A stretch of 34,145 nucleotides of DNA from Planctomycetota bacterium (GCA_009920765.1 RFZJ01000041.1:1-34145), one strand, 5' to 3'. Counted from the first letter of the stretch, positions 1 through 9,770 are shown. The notes: generated by a model not told the origin, from the letters alone. A program made the numbers and translations.

Positions 1-1
1 A

Positions 2-1063
2 ATTGTTGGAGCCAGATACCAATTCGGTGCCGATCTTCATGCCGATGGAGAAAATAAAAGCGCAGTTTCCCCTGGTGAATCGGTGAGACTGGGCGAACGA
101 TTTGAAATGGTTTCCCGTAAAATTGCACCGGCGGTAGTTTCTGTCGAAGCTTTGAAACCCGGAAAAAAAGGCAAGTCAGTTGATGAATCAGGCTCGGGTG
201 TTCTTATCCGTGTTCCTGGACAAACAGGGATTTTTGTCATTACTAATAATCATGTAATTTCTCAATCCCAACCCCAGCAGATTACCATCACTCTTCATGA
301 CAATCGAATCCTTCATCCAATTCAGGTTTGGTCTGATCCTGAATCAGATATCGGGTTGCTTAAACTTGAAGATATTGAATCCCTGGTCACTGCGCCTTTA
401 GGTGATAGCGAGCAGGTTAAAGTTGGGCAATGGGTGCTTGCTTTTGGCAGCCCCTTTGGCCTGCACCAAACCGTGACACATGGAATTATTAGTGCCAGGG
501 AGCGAGGTCAGGTTAGTTTGGGAAACACCATTCGCATCAAGGATTTTCTGCAAACTGATGCAGCCATCAATCCAGGTTCCAGTGGTGGACCTCTTGCAAA
601 CATCGATGGCGAAATCATCGGCTTGAACACTGCGATTGCATCGCATAGTGGCAACAATAGTGGTGTTGCATTTAGTATTCCGATCAACATGGTTAAAAAA
701 GTGGTGCGTAATCTCTTGGATAAGGGCGTGGTTTCTCGAGGATACCTTGGCCTTCAAGTTGCACCTTCTTTTGAAACTGCAGATGCTCAAAAGCTTGGTT
801 TGGAAAGATTGCAGGGCGCTTTGGTTGAATCTATTTATCCTGAAACTCCTGCAGCAGTTGCAGGCATTCGAAAAGGCGATGTTGTCCTGCAGATCGACAG
901 CGTTGTGATCCGTAATGAAAATCACTTCATCAATGTGGTTAGTTCGATGGATCCGGGCAAGACGATCAAATTAAGAATTTGGCGCGAAAGAGTTGCAAGG
1001 GAAGTTAATGCAGTGGTGGGGGATTGGAACGCAGCTCAGGCAAAACTAAAAGTAAGCCAATAA
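2..1063 (+). CDS. HtrA/Deg-family serine protease with one PDZ domain, 5' end outside window
   Basis: This is a trypsin-like envelope protease of the HtrA/Deg family, which degrades misfolded exported proteins. Counting from an in-frame GTG at base 83, the catalytic triad is H57 (in TNNHVIS), D89 (in ESDIGLL) and S167 (in NPGSSGGPL). A single PDZ domain follows at about residues 220-315; the protein ends without a second PDZ. The reading frame is open from base 2 with no stop, and the conserved family start (APAVVSVEAL) lies only 15 residues after the GTG. The real start, with any signal peptide or membrane anchor, is therefore probably upstream of the window, and the GTG at 83 is only the first possible internal start. 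A weak GGGG/CCCC hairpin follows the stop. The family call is firm; which Deg subtype it is cannot be told. Confidence 0.93.
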   Translation: MVGARYQFGADLHADGENKSAVSPGESVRLGERFEMVSRKIAPAVVSVEALKPGKKGKSVDESGSGVLIRVPGQTGIFVITNNHVISQSQPQQITITLHDNRILHPIQVWSDPESDIGLLKLEDIESLVTAPLGDSEQVKVGQWVLAFGSPFGLHQTVTHGIISARERGQVSLGNTIRIKDFLQTDAAINPGSSGGPLANIDGEIIGLNTAIASHSGNNSGVAFSIPINMVKKVVRNLLDKGVVSRGYLGLQVAPSFETADAQKLGLERLQGALVESIYPETPAAVAGIRKGDVVLQIDSVVIRNENHFINVVSSMDPGKTIKLRIWRERVAREVNAVVGDWNAAQAKLKVSQ

Positions 1064-1260
1064 GAAAGTGGGGCATCCTACCCCTTATTAGCTTCCTTGC
1101 CAGAACACCTGCAATACAAGAAAATCATCTGGTTGGTTTTTGGATTCTTTAACCAATTGATGAAATCATTTCGATTGAACTTATGTAATGTTCTTCATCA
1201 AACAATGCAAGCAATCAATTTTAAATTTTTAACAAAATATAATTTAAGACATTGGGTGAG

Positions 1261-2247
1261 TTAGTAATTTATCATCCCGACTGCTTCACGAACAAGGTTG
1301 ATGGTGGTTCGTGCCTCGGTTCGTGCTTTTTTTGCGCCTTGCCTAAGAATTTCCTCAACAATATCGGGTTTTGCAGCTAATTCTTTGCGCTTGATTCGTG
1401 CAGTTTCGAAATAAGCATTGATCTTGGCAAGCAGCGATTTTTTTGCCTCCCCATACCCCATCCCGCCCGCCTGATATTTTTCTGCGAGCAGTTTTTTTTC
1501 TTCTTCCGATCCAAACAGTGAGTAAAGAGTGTACACGTTGCATTTCTGCGGATCCTTGGGGTCTGCAACTGGCGTACTATCCGTGACAATGCTCATCACT
1601 TTTTTTTCCAGGGCCTTTCCTTCTGCGAATATTTCGATGGTATTTCCATAGGATTTACTCATTTTCTGGCCATCAATTCCCGGAACTTTTGATTCTTTAT
1701 CGAGTTTGTATTCTGGGATAGGGAAAATATTTGCATAAGTTCGATTGAACTTTCCTGCAATATCCTGGGTCATTTCCACATGCTGGATCTGGTCTTTTCC
1801 CACAGGGACCAAGGTTGAACGGTAAATTAAAATATCAGCTGCCATCAAGATGGGGTAATAAAACAGGCCAACGCTTGCATCGATGCCTTTTTCGATTTTT
1901 TCTTTAAAGGATACAGCCCGTTCCAAAAGGCCCATGTTGGTAACCGTGGAAAAAATCCAAGCCAGTTCTGCAACTTCGGGAACATCGGATTGCCTGAAAA
2001 AGACTGCTTTTTCAGGATTCAAACCAAGTGCGAGGTAATCAAGTGCGACATCAAGCGTGTTTTCTCGCAGCGTTTTAGCATCATGGATCGTCGTAAGGGA
2101 ATGATAATCTGCAATAAAAAGAAAGCATTCTGCACTGTGATGAAGTTCGATATGCTGCCTGACTGCGCCAAAATAATTTCCCAGATGAAGTTTGCCCGAG
2201 GGTTGAACCCCACTGAGTATGCGTTTTTTTGGCTGATTATTGCTCAT
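1261..2247 (-). CDS. trpS: Tryptophanyl-tRNA synthetase
   Basis: Class I aminoacyl-tRNA synthetase that charges tRNA-Trp in the cytoplasm. The 328-residue length is normal for bacterial TrpS. The N-terminal HIGH-type motif appears as PSGKLHLGNY (HLGN at residues 21-24) and the second ATP motif as KMSKS at residues 195-199. The TrpS-typical stretch GLFYYPILMAADILIY lies between them. The ATG at 2247 is preceded on the minus strand by AGGAG about 8 bases upstream, which fixes the start. It is divergent from the winged-helix gene at 2357, with about 110 bases between them that should hold both promoters. Nothing unusual is seen. Confidence 0.98.
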   Translation of the reverse strand: MSNNQPKKRILSGVQPSGKLHLGNYFGAVRQHIELHHSAECFLFIADYHSLTTIHDAKTLRENTLDVALDYLALGLNPEKAVFFRQSDVPEVAELAWIFSTVTNMGLLERAVSFKEKIEKGIDASVGLFYYPILMAADILIYRSTLVPVGKDQIQHVEMTQDIAGKFNRTYANIFPIPEYKLDKESKVPGIDGQKMSKSYGNTIEIFAEGKALEKKVMSIVTDSTPVADPKDPQKCNVYTLYSLFGSEEEKKLLAEKYQAGGMGYGEAKKSLLAKINAYFETARIKRKELAAKPDIVEEILRQGAKKARTEARTTINLVREAVGMINY

Positions 2248-2356
2248 GGCAGGACTCCTTTTGGTGTATAAAGAATTAGTTTAATGTTCAGAGACAGTTT
2301 TGGCTCGTTTTCCTGAATATTTATGGTGCAGGTAATTGGAAGCCCAGGGGTAATTG

Positions 2357-3103
2357 ATGAACCACGAAACAGATATGCTTGTCGGAGCTTTGAGAAAAGT
2401 GGTGGCTTCTGGTGGGGAGCACCTCTTGTTCAAGGTGTCAAAGCAGGAAGGTTTGTTTGCATCGAAGTCAGGGCTTGCGGCAGAAGTTGCCCAAAATGCT
2501 TTGGATAGACAATTCATAGAGTTGGTTCGAAGTGAGGGGGAAGGGAAAAAGTTATTCCAGTGGGTGAAAATCACCGCCAAGGGTATTCGTTTCCTGCATG
2601 AAAGAGAATCGCCCGTGCGAGCCTTGGATGAGGCGTTGAACTTACTGAAAAAGGAGAAAGATGCCACTGCAGTTGGGGTGGTGCGAATGCAGGAAAGGCT
2701 GCAGGAGATATCCGAAAAACTTTTGGAAGAGGCTGGCCGTTGGACTCAGAAACTTGAATCACTTGAAAAGCGAATTCTTGATGCGTTGGACCGGGTCGAA
2801 CAAGCTGGCCCCTTGGTGCCCCCGGCCGTTCTTAAGGAGGTCCCATGGTCGATCGAGGTGGTACGTTATTTGCAGTGGCGCCGAGGCGAGTTGGATTCAG
2901 GGAAATGCCCGCTACCCGAACTTTTTGAAATGCTGCAGAATGCTTATTCTTATTTAGATTGCCCTTCCTTTCATGAAGGTTTAAAAAAGCTATTTTTCGC
3001 AAGGGTAATCAGGCTGGAGGGTGTTTCCGACCCTTCCTTGATGGATAAGCCCGAATTTGCGCTTTTGGATTCAGGACAGGTTTACTACTTTGCTTGCCGT
3101 TAA
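2357..3103 (+). CDS. Winged-helix-like and coiled-coil protein of unknown function
   Basis: I do not recognise this protein. About residues 1-85 read like a winged-helix fold: several short helices, then an ITAKG segment typical of the wing in replicative or regulatory winged-helix proteins. About residues 90-150 are rich in K, E and L with heptad-like spacing (KKEKD through DALDRVEQ), which suggests a coiled coil. The C-terminal 100 residues look globular and contain no motif I know. No signal peptide or membrane segment is visible. The ATG at 2357 is preferred over an adjacent in-frame TTG at 2354 because AGGGG lies about 7 bases upstream. It precedes the MoxR gene by about 100 bases on the same strand, so it may belong to that envelope block. 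Regulator or scaffold are both possible; the role is unknown. Confidence 0.8.
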   Translation: MNHETDMLVGALRKVVASGGEHLLFKVSKQEGLFASKSGLAAEVAQNALDRQFIELVRSEGEGKKLFQWVKITAKGIRFLHERESPVRALDEALNLLKKEKDATAVGVVRMQERLQEISEKLLEEAGRWTQKLESLEKRILDALDRVEQAGPLVPPAVLKEVPWSIEVVRYLQWRRGELDSGKCPLPELFEMLQNAYSYLDCPSFHEGLKKLFFARVIRLEGVSDPSLMDKPEFALLDSGQVYYFACR

Positions 3104-3208
3104 ACAATTATGAAGAATCTCTGATTATCTGCTTTTTACTATCAATTTTTAAAAGTTTGTTGTCTACTAAGTCATTGGTTTCAATGGAAAATGATTTAGG
3201 GTTATTTG

Positions 3209-4216
3209 ATGAATATAGTCGTAAAGGATACGATGAATATCCGAGAAAATAAAGAACCGATGCAACCCCTTGAGGTTGATGCGGGGATTGTTGATTCAAT
3301 CAATGGGGTTTGCGAAAATGTTTCCTCTGCATTGCTGGGAAAATCAGAAGTCGTTCAGCTGGCAATGGTTGCCCTTCTTGCGGAAGGCCATTTGCTTGTG
3401 GAAGATGTACCCGGGATAGGCAAAACACTTCTGGCGCGGGCGATTGCAAAAAGTCTTTCCTGTTCGTTCAACCGTATTCAATTCACCCCGGATTTACTTC
3501 CCAGCGATTTATTGGGGACCAGTGTTTACCAGCAAAATACCGGTTCGTTTGTCTTTCAGCCCGGACCCATATTTTCGCAGATTATTCTAGCGGATGAAAT
3601 CAACCGCTCCAGTCCCCGAACGCAGTCTGCTTTGCTGGAAGCGATGAGTGATCGCCAAGTATCGATCGATGGAAAAACGCGCCCTTTGGGTCCGCCTTTT
3701 TTTGTGCTTGCAACCCAGAACCCCCGCGAGTTTGAAGGCACTTACCCCTTGCCGGAAAGCCAGATGGATCGGTTCATGATCAGACTTTCTGTTGGTTATC
3801 CAGATCGGTCCTCTGAAAGGAAAATCTTGGCTGGCCATCGCAGTGGAGAGCCCGTTGATGGTTTGAAAGCTGTGCTTTCCAGTGAAGATCTTATTGCAAT
3901 CCAAGGCATGGTTTGCAAAGTCGCTGTGGAAGAAAGTATAGCTGATTATCTTTTGGATTTGATCGATGCGACCCGAAGGCATCCTGATATATTGCTGGGT
4001 GCTAGTACGCGCTCGGCTCTCGGTCTTTATCGTGCATCACAGGCGATCGCCCTGATGCGTGGTAGAGGTTTTGTGATTCCCGACGATGTTAAAAATCTGG
4101 CAAGGCATGTGTTGGCGCATCGGATAATGCCAAGGTCTGCAGGTGGTTCAGGGGCTATCCGTGTTGCGGAGCAGATCTTGGGCGATATTCTTGGTCGTTT
4201 GGTTGTTCCGGAATAA
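3209..4216 (+). CDS. MoxR-family AAA+ ATPase
   Basis: AAA+ ATPase of the MoxR branch, thought to act as a chaperone-like remodeller for partner proteins with von Willebrand-type domains. Visible motifs are Walker A VPGIGKT (about residues 68-74), Walker B IILADE (about 125-130), sensor 1 LATQNP (about 168-172), and an arginine-containing segment STRSALGL. The length, about 335 residues, is typical. The start is ambiguous: ATG 3209 has AGGG about 7 bases upstream, while ATG 3233 has AAAGGA 4 bases upstream. I chose 3209 for its spacing. The DUF58 gene follows after 3 bases and then a transglutaminase gene, which is the classic MoxR/DUF58/transglutaminase arrangement and implies co-translation. 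Confidence 0.95.
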   Translation: MNIVVKDTMNIRENKEPMQPLEVDAGIVDSINGVCENVSSALLGKSEVVQLAMVALLAEGHLLVEDVPGIGKTLLARAIAKSLSCSFNRIQFTPDLLPSDLLGTSVYQQNTGSFVFQPGPIFSQIILADEINRSSPRTQSALLEAMSDRQVSIDGKTRPLGPPFFVLATQNPREFEGTYPLPESQMDRFMIRLSVGYPDRSSERKILAGHRSGEPVDGLKAVLSSEDLIAIQGMVCKVAVEESIADYLLDLIDATRRHPDILLGASTRSALGLYRASQAIALMRGRGFVIPDDVKNLARHVLAHRIMPRSAGGSGAIRVAEQILGDILGRLVVPE

Positions 4217-4219
4217 ATC

Positions 4220-5410
4220 ATGGCGGATTCTGTTACTGTTTCTTCTGTGCATGATAAAATCCAAGTGGTTAAAGAAGTCAAACTACGCAAGAGGGCACTT
4301 TTGCCTCTTGGTAAAATATTCTCACTTTTTTCAGCTTTATTGGTCTTTATTGGTGTCTATAAAAGTATTAATCTCCTGTCTTTGATGGGTTATTTCTTGT
4401 TTCTCACACTCTTTTTCAATGCAATTTTGGCTTCGAGGCGTCTTAGGAATATCACTGTAAAACGCTATTTCCCGGATCAACTTTATGCCGGCGTTCCGGG
4501 AATCTATCAGATCGAAGTCAATAATGTTGAAAATAAAATAATCCCTCCCTGGTATCTCATTGATGCTTCGTGCGACCGGGGCAAGGGTTGGGCGATCCCT
4601 TCACTTGGGGCGTATGCAAGGTATTATCTGCAGTCCCGAATTTTTCCATTGCATCGAGGTTATCTGGAACTCGCGAAGTTGGAACTAAGGGGCAGTTATC
4701 CTTTTGGATTGGTGCAAAAGCGTATTTGGGCCGAGCAAAAAGAAAAAGTCCTCGTGCTTCCCAAATTGGGTTTATCCAGGCCGGGTTCTTTGGAAAGTTT
4801 CATTGCCAAGCTTTCAGTGCTTGACGATACAGGTAATGTTGCGCAATTCCATCCATTGGCGCAGGAAGAGTTTCACGGCTTGAGGGTTTACAGGCCAGGT
4901 GATAGTCCGCGTGCCATCCATTGGCGTACATCTGCCAGGCGTGGTGAACTCATGGTCCGTGAACTGGAAGATTTTCCGGGTGATGATTTGCTTCTGGTGG
5001 TGGATCCAGGCATAGGAAACGACAACGAACTTGAATCCTTCATTAGTTTTGCTGCAACTGTGGTACATGATTATTGTCGGGCTCGCGGAAACAGAATGGT
5101 GGTAGTGGTGCTGGATGCCGAGGTGGCTGTTTTTGATGAACGTGCTGATTATGCATTTGGCGTGAAAGTGCTGCGGTATCTTGCAGCTTCCAACGCATGT
5201 GCAAGCGATCTGGAGTACCGAAATGCATGTTCAAAGGCTGTAAGTCTCATGGAAAAATTAACACTGCCTCCAGCAGTCCTGGCACTAAGGAGAAGCAATA
5301 ACTCGGATTCATTTGAGCCTTTGAAGGAAAGACCGGCTCCATTTCTTGATATTAAAACAGCCCGTGAAAAAGGTATCTACGAGCCACCTTCCCTTGTGGG
5401 GGAATCATAA
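4220..5410 (+). CDS. DUF58 (vWA-like) membrane protein
   Basis: DUF58 proteins usually lie beside MoxR ATPases and are likely their substrates or partners at the inner membrane. The hydrophobic stretch at about residues 30-70 predicts two membrane helices. The DUF58 signature is clear at about residues 218-250 (LRVYRPGDSPRAIHWRTSA, then RGELMVREL). The following DDLLLVVDPG strand resembles the first strand of a von Willebrand A fold, although a complete metal-binding MIDAS motif is not evident. The start ATG lies 3 bases after the moxR stop, and the stop codon overlaps the next start by one base (TAATG). Both junctions point to translational coupling across the three genes. Confidence 0.94.
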   Translation: MADSVTVSSVHDKIQVVKEVKLRKRALLPLGKIFSLFSALLVFIGVYKSINLLSLMGYFLFLTLFFNAILASRRLRNITVKRYFPDQLYAGVPGIYQIEVNNVENKIIPPWYLIDASCDRGKGWAIPSLGAYARYYLQSRIFPLHRGYLELAKLELRGSYPFGLVQKRIWAEQKEKVLVLPKLGLSRPGSLESFIAKLSVLDDTGNVAQFHPLAQEEFHGLRVYRPGDSPRAIHWRTSARRGELMVRELEDFPGDDLLLVVDPGIGNDNELESFISFAATVVHDYCRARGNRMVVVVLDAEVAVFDERADYAFGVKVLRYLAASNACASDLEYRNACSKAVSLMEKLTLPPAVLALRRSNNSDSFEPLKERPAPFLDIKTAREKGIYEPPSLVGES

Positions 5411-7803
5411 TGGATATCAATTCCCCTGATGAAAAGTCTTATTCAGAGTTAGACCCACAATTGCATTTTTTGGGCCACCTTGCCCTTGCTCTTTCCACAA
5501 CATGTTTGTTGGAATCGGAAATGGCATTTGTGCCCGGCTTGATAATGTTTCTACCCTTGTTTTACGCCTTCCTTTGGATTTCTTATGTAAGTAAGGGCCG
5601 CAGAATTCTAGCCACTTCTGTTTCCAATGTGCTGGGTGTTCTTATTTCCCTGCTGGGTTGTTTTTGGGTCTTTTCCAAGGTTTCCAGAGATGCGGGGGTT
5701 CCACAATCTTTACCCATGCCCACTGCGCTGGTTCCTTTTGTCGGACCCATACTTGCATTTCTAGTTATGCTCAGGCTATTCGGACCCAAGGGTAGACGAG
5801 ATTTTTGGATTCTTCAGGGTATGGGTATGCTGCAAGTCAGCCTCGCTTGTGTTCTAACCACCGGCACTATTTTTGCCTTTCTTTTTTCTACCTATCTTTT
5901 TTCCCTTGTTTGGATTCTTAAACGCTATCAAGCCACACGGGGAGAGGTGGAGCTTTCCACCAATCCGATGGAATCCAGGCCCTCGCTCAGAAGTATGGGA
6001 ATGTTTCCCAGCATGGGTTGGACTATGTTGCTCGGTATTCTTAGTGTAGGGCTTTTTCTCATCACTCCGAGAACTGATTCTTCTTCCTGGAACCCTTTAC
6101 TTCGTTTTGGCCAGGCCAGGGGGCCTGGTGGCCCAAGTGTTACCGGGTTTGCTGAGCAGATGAATCTAAATAAAACCGGCGAAGTCGAACTTAATGATGA
6201 TATCGCAATGATGGTTTCTGTCACAGATGTTGATGGTAACCCCTATCCAGGATTACCCCTTGACCAGCGCTGGCGAGGTGCAGTGCTTGAGCATTATGAG
6301 AATGGCTTATGGAATCGAAGGATCACACGAAAGCCCCCTCCTAAAGTGGTTCAGAAAGATTTACCTTTCTTTGGCCCTGAGCAACTTATACTCCAATATC
6401 AACTCACCCCCAGAAAAGTCGGAGGGTTGTTTCTTGCAGATCCCATCCGTTTCAATAATAGTGATCCCGAAACTAGGCTTCCCGTGGTCATTGACCCTCC
6501 TTATCAAGATATGTCCTTTTTTTATGAACAAGGTAGCACGGTCCAATATTCCATGGGTGTATCCAAAATAAGGCAGCCCATAAATTACAGGCAGGTTGTT
6601 CCTTTCAAAAATCAGGGCGAACGCTGTGTAGCAACCCTTGATAATGAGTTTCTTGGGGATTTGATAACCCCTAGAATTGGTTCGTTGGAAGAATGGACTC
6701 TCGATGTTCTTGAATCGATTAAAGAAAACCCCCGCTATGGCTTGCAAAAGGTTCCCTTCCAAAAGGGCTTTGCCCGTGAGCGGGCAAGGCCTTCTTCAAT
6801 TGAAAGCACCTACCGGGAAGTTGTTGCCCGGGCCCTATCCAATTACCTATCCCAAAGTGGCGATTTCACTTATACACTAGAGCTTAAACGCGATGATCCA
6901 CATATTGATCCTGTTGTCGATTTTCTTTTAAATGTTAAAAAGGGTCACTGCGAACGATATGCTTCTGGCCTTGTTTTGATGCTTCGTTCACTTGGTATTC
7001 CTTCGCGTGTCATCAAAGGATTTCGCGGTTGTACTTATTCCGAAAATGGTAATTACGTTGTACGCAACAATCAGGCCCATAGTTGGGTCGAAGTTCTTGT
7101 TCCCCAACTTTCCCCCGATGGGGCTTTTAAACAGGATTTGATCTCAGGTAGGCCCATTTTTGACTGGCTCACTCTTGACCCCACTCCTGATAGCGAGCTT
7201 CTTGAAAACCAGACGTTTTCATTATTAAGAATGATTGCTGAATTGATTGACCGTGCCAAGACGTTCTGGCGAGATATGATCGTTGATTACAATGCAGAGC
7301 AACAAGCTGAGTTCTGGTACAAACTTTTTCCTGATATTGGTAATATGAATCTTCAAAGATTCATGGCATCGCTTCCTAAAATTTTTGTGGGGCTTGGTTT
7401 CACCCTTCTTGCTGGCGTTGGTTTGGTTCTGGGATTACCCAGGCTTATAGCAGGTATTGGTTCTTTGAAATATGTGGGCCAAAGTCCTGCACGAGTCCAA
7501 TATGACAAACTGAAAATATTTGCGTTGATGCATCTGCGCCTATCGCCCTTGCCCGGCGAGACTCCCCTCGAATTTGCATCTAAGATAAAGACCGAGCTTA
7601 TGCATTTGAAATTGGAACCCCGGTTGATGATGATACCCGAAAAAATCGCCCGCACCTTTTATGCTGTCCGCTTTGGAATGGCAGATGTTACCGCAGATAT
7701 GTCTGATTCATTGGCTGCGCAACTTCAAGAACTTCAGTCACAATTGATTGCAAAAAAAAGAACCTATTCTGCTGGTAACAGAACCTTGGTTGCTGCAGAA
7801 TAA
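5410..7803 (+). CDS. Membrane transglutaminase-like protein (TgpA type)
   Basis: The N-terminal 170 residues hold several membrane helices, as in the DUF3488 segment of TgpA-like proteins. A long extracytoplasmic region follows with a transglutaminase core. The catalytic triad is visible as C514 (in GHCERYASG), H557 (in NNQAHSWVE) and D590 (in WLTLDPTPD). One more membrane helix lies at about residues 655-680, followed by a cytoplasmic tail resembling DUF4129 (PGETPLEFA). TgpA in Pseudomonas is a known relative with the same layout; the natural substrate is not established. The start overlaps the DUF58 stop by one base, so the gene probably forms one unit with moxR and DUF58. All three catalytic residues are present, so activity is plausible. 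Confidence 0.94.
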   Translation: MDINSPDEKSYSELDPQLHFLGHLALALSTTCLLESEMAFVPGLIMFLPLFYAFLWISYVSKGRRILATSVSNVLGVLISLLGCFWVFSKVSRDAGVPQSLPMPTALVPFVGPILAFLVMLRLFGPKGRRDFWILQGMGMLQVSLACVLTTGTIFAFLFSTYLFSLVWILKRYQATRGEVELSTNPMESRPSLRSMGMFPSMGWTMLLGILSVGLFLITPRTDSSSWNPLLRFGQARGPGGPSVTGFAEQMNLNKTGEVELNDDIAMMVSVTDVDGNPYPGLPLDQRWRGAVLEHYENGLWNRRITRKPPPKVVQKDLPFFGPEQLILQYQLTPRKVGGLFLADPIRFNNSDPETRLPVVIDPPYQDMSFFYEQGSTVQYSMGVSKIRQPINYRQVVPFKNQGERCVATLDNEFLGDLITPRIGSLEEWTLDVLESIKENPRYGLQKVPFQKGFARERARPSSIESTYREVVARALSNYLSQSGDFTYTLELKRDDPHIDPVVDFLLNVKKGHCERYASGLVLMLRSLGIPSRVIKGFRGCTYSENGNYVVRNNQAHSWVEVLVPQLSPDGAFKQDLISGRPIFDWLTLDPTPDSELLENQTFSLLRMIAELIDRAKTFWRDMIVDYNAEQQAEFWYKLFPDIGNMNLQRFMASLPKIFVGLGFTLLAGVGLVLGLPRLIAGIGSLKYVGQSPARVQYDKLKIFALMHLRLSPLPGETPLEFASKIKTELMHLKLEPRLMMIPEKIARTFYAVRFGMADVTADMSDSLAAQLQELQSQLIAKKRTYSAGNRTLVAAE

Positions 7804-7929
7804 CATCTTTCCTTGTTTATCGATTGCTTCCCTGGTGCGAACTCCTTGATCTATCCATCAGGATCGATTAATTTTAAATAAGTTGGCCATTTGATAACCG
7901 GCTTGCTGTTGACTGGAAGGTGATGCCTT

Positions 7930-8661
7930 ATGATTCATGTCAAAAATCTTACCAAGTATTATGGCGATTTCCTTGCTGTGGGAGGAGTCTCCTTTGATGT
8001 TCTGAAAGGTCAGGTAGTTGGATTCCTTGGTCCCAATGGCGCAGGCAAATCCACCACCATGCGCATCCTTGCAGGTTTTCTTACCGCCACCTCTGGTCAG
8101 GTTACCATCGATGGTATTGATGTTTTTTGGGATCCGGTCGCAGTCCGCAGGCGCATCGGCTACATGCCCGAAAGTTGCCCTCTCTACCCAGAAATGCGCG
8201 TTATCGAATACCTCACCTTCAGGGCTGGTATCAAGGGCATTCATGGCAGTCTTCGGGCCAAACGCGTTGATGAATGCTTGAACCGCTGCTGGCTTGGCGA
8301 AGTTCGAAGCCAGATTATTGGCACCCTTTCCAAAGGGTATAGGCAGCGTGTGGGGTTGGCTGATTCCCTCCTTGCAGACCCTGCGGTGTTAATTCTGGAT
8401 GAACCCACTGCCGGGCTTGATCCGACTCAAATTCGCGAAACTCGTAAACTTATCCGGGAACTTGGTTGCAGGCATACAATCCTGCTTTCCACACATATCC
8501 TTTCCGAAGTGGAGATGACTTGCGATCAAGCCATCATTATCAATCGAGGCAAAGTGGCACTTGCAGGCCCGCTCGAAGACTTGCGCTCCAAGAATCAAAC
8601 TTTGGAAGAAATGTTCATCAAACTTGTGGATAGGGAAGAAACCGCCTTGGCAGGTGGATGA
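7930..8661 (+). CDS. ABC transporter ATP-binding protein, GldA-like
   Basis: Cytoplasmic ATPase subunit of an ABC-2-type system. Walker A GPNGAGKS lies at residues 34-41, the signature is LSKGYRQR (133-140), Walker B is LILDEP (about 154-159) and the switch histidine is H189 (in STHILSE). The LSKGY form of the signature is what GldA-like ATPases carry, not a defect. GGAAGG lies 9 bases before the ATG. A 126-base gap separates it from the transglutaminase gene, so it may have its own promoter. The next three genes supply the permease, a GldG-like subunit and a DUF4340 protein. In Bacteroidetes, GldAFG is needed for gliding motility; in other phyla the function is open. Confidence 0.95.
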   Translation: MIHVKNLTKYYGDFLAVGGVSFDVLKGQVVGFLGPNGAGKSTTMRILAGFLTATSGQVTIDGIDVFWDPVAVRRRIGYMPESCPLYPEMRVIEYLTFRAGIKGIHGSLRAKRVDECLNRCWLGEVRSQIIGTLSKGYRQRVGLADSLLADPAVLILDEPTAGLDPTQIRETRKLIRELGCRHTILLSTHILSEVEMTCDQAIIINRGKVALAGPLEDLRSKNQTLEEMFIKLVDREETALAGG

Positions 8662-8684
8662 TTTTCCCTGTTGGAGATTTTAAC

Positions 8685-9758
8685 ATGCAGGAAATTGCCT
8701 TAGTTGAATCAACTCAACCCAGTGTCTTCGCAAAGATCATTGCGATTGCTCTTGGTGTGGTTCTGTTTTTTGTCGCCAGCTACCTTGCCCGTGGCCTTTA
8801 TAGTGCCAGAACTCTTTTACGAAGGGAATTCAGCGCTTACTTTCTTTCGCCCATTGCTTATGTCTTGTTTGTTGTTTTCCTTGCAGTCACTGGCTACCTT
8901 TTTCACCGAACATTCGATCTTTTAACCACCGCCGGCCCCAAGGGAACAGAATTTCCCATGCAAGCCATGTTTGCTGATGAACGGTTCTGGCTTGTATTTC
9001 TCTTCATTCCGCCCATTCTTACCATGAGGCTTTTTGCTGAAGAACGCAGCACCGGCACTTTGGAAATGCTGATGACCGCCCCCCTCCTTGATTGGCAGGT
9101 TGTGCTTTGCAAGTATGTAGGCTGCCTGGCTTTTTATGTCGTGCTTTGGCTTCCCACGCTCTGTTATCTTCCTGCTCTTCTAGGCTGGCATGCCTTGGCA
9201 TTGCACGCACCCTCGGGTTTCGCCTCTTTTGTTTTTCTTCTTGGTGTAATTACCCTTATTGCAGGCATTGTGCTGCAGTTTCCCATTAATCTTGAGCCAT
9301 TCTGGAGGCTTTCGGGCTTGCTCATGATTGTTTCAGGTTTGGTGATCGGCATACTTGGTGGCATGAATCATTTTCAATCCGATGTTCCACATCTTGTGGA
9401 GTTTCAATCGGACATTGATCCCTTCCCTGTTCTCTCCACCTATCTTGGAATGTTCCTAGCGGGTGCTATGTTTCTTTCGATCGGGATTCTTGTCAGCAGT
9501 TTGGTCAAAGACCAAATGGTTTCTGCCCTCATTGCAATGGGATTAAGCCTGTTGTTTTTAGTCGCGGGGTTCTGGCGGCCCGAACAGGATGGCGGGTTGT
9601 TTTACCGTACCCTTTATTTCTTCAGCGTACCCTTGCATTTCGAACGATCTTTCACCCGCGGTATTTTTGATACCAGACCCATTATCCTCTATGTCAGCAC
9701 TGCGTTTTTTTGTCTGTTCCTTACTGTTCGAAGCCTTGAAAGCAGGCGCTGGCGCTAG
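8685..9758 (+). CDS. ABC-2 type permease, GldF-like
   Basis: Integral membrane partner of the ATPase encoded just upstream. The protein has an N-terminal helix (about residues 15-35), then the segment LLRREFSAYFLSPIAYVLF, which matches the start of GldF-like permeases, and about five to six further helices. A cytoplasmic stretch MRLFAEERSTGTLEMLMTA is the typical coupling region of ABC-2 permeases. An ATG at 8658 overlaps the ATPase stop, but it has no properly spaced ribosome site. The ATG at 8685 has GGAG 8 bases upstream, so I use it. Compared with the core fold there is an extra helix before the RREF segment. The following GldG-like gene starts 12 bases downstream. Confidence 0.92.
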   Translation: MQEIALVESTQPSVFAKIIAIALGVVLFFVASYLARGLYSARTLLRREFSAYFLSPIAYVLFVVFLAVTGYLFHRTFDLLTTAGPKGTEFPMQAMFADERFWLVFLFIPPILTMRLFAEERSTGTLEMLMTAPLLDWQVVLCKYVGCLAFYVVLWLPTLCYLPALLGWHALALHAPSGFASFVFLLGVITLIAGIVLQFPINLEPFWRLSGLLMIVSGLVIGILGGMNHFQSDVPHLVEFQSDIDPFPVLSTYLGMFLAGAMFLSIGILVSSLVKDQMVSALIAMGLSLLFLVAGFWRPEQDGGLFYRTLYFFSVPLHFERSFTRGIFDTRPIILYVSTAFFCLFLTVRSLESRRWR

Positions 9759-9770
9759 GAAAATATTATC

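Noticed and set aside
1068..1086. A possible terminator hairpin after the protease gene
   Set aside because: The stem is only four G-C pairs with a 7-base loop and no T run follows.
8658..8684. An earlier permease start that overlaps the ATPase stop as ATGA
   Set aside because: The ribosome site GGAG is well placed for the ATG at 8685 and the extra nine residues have no family support.
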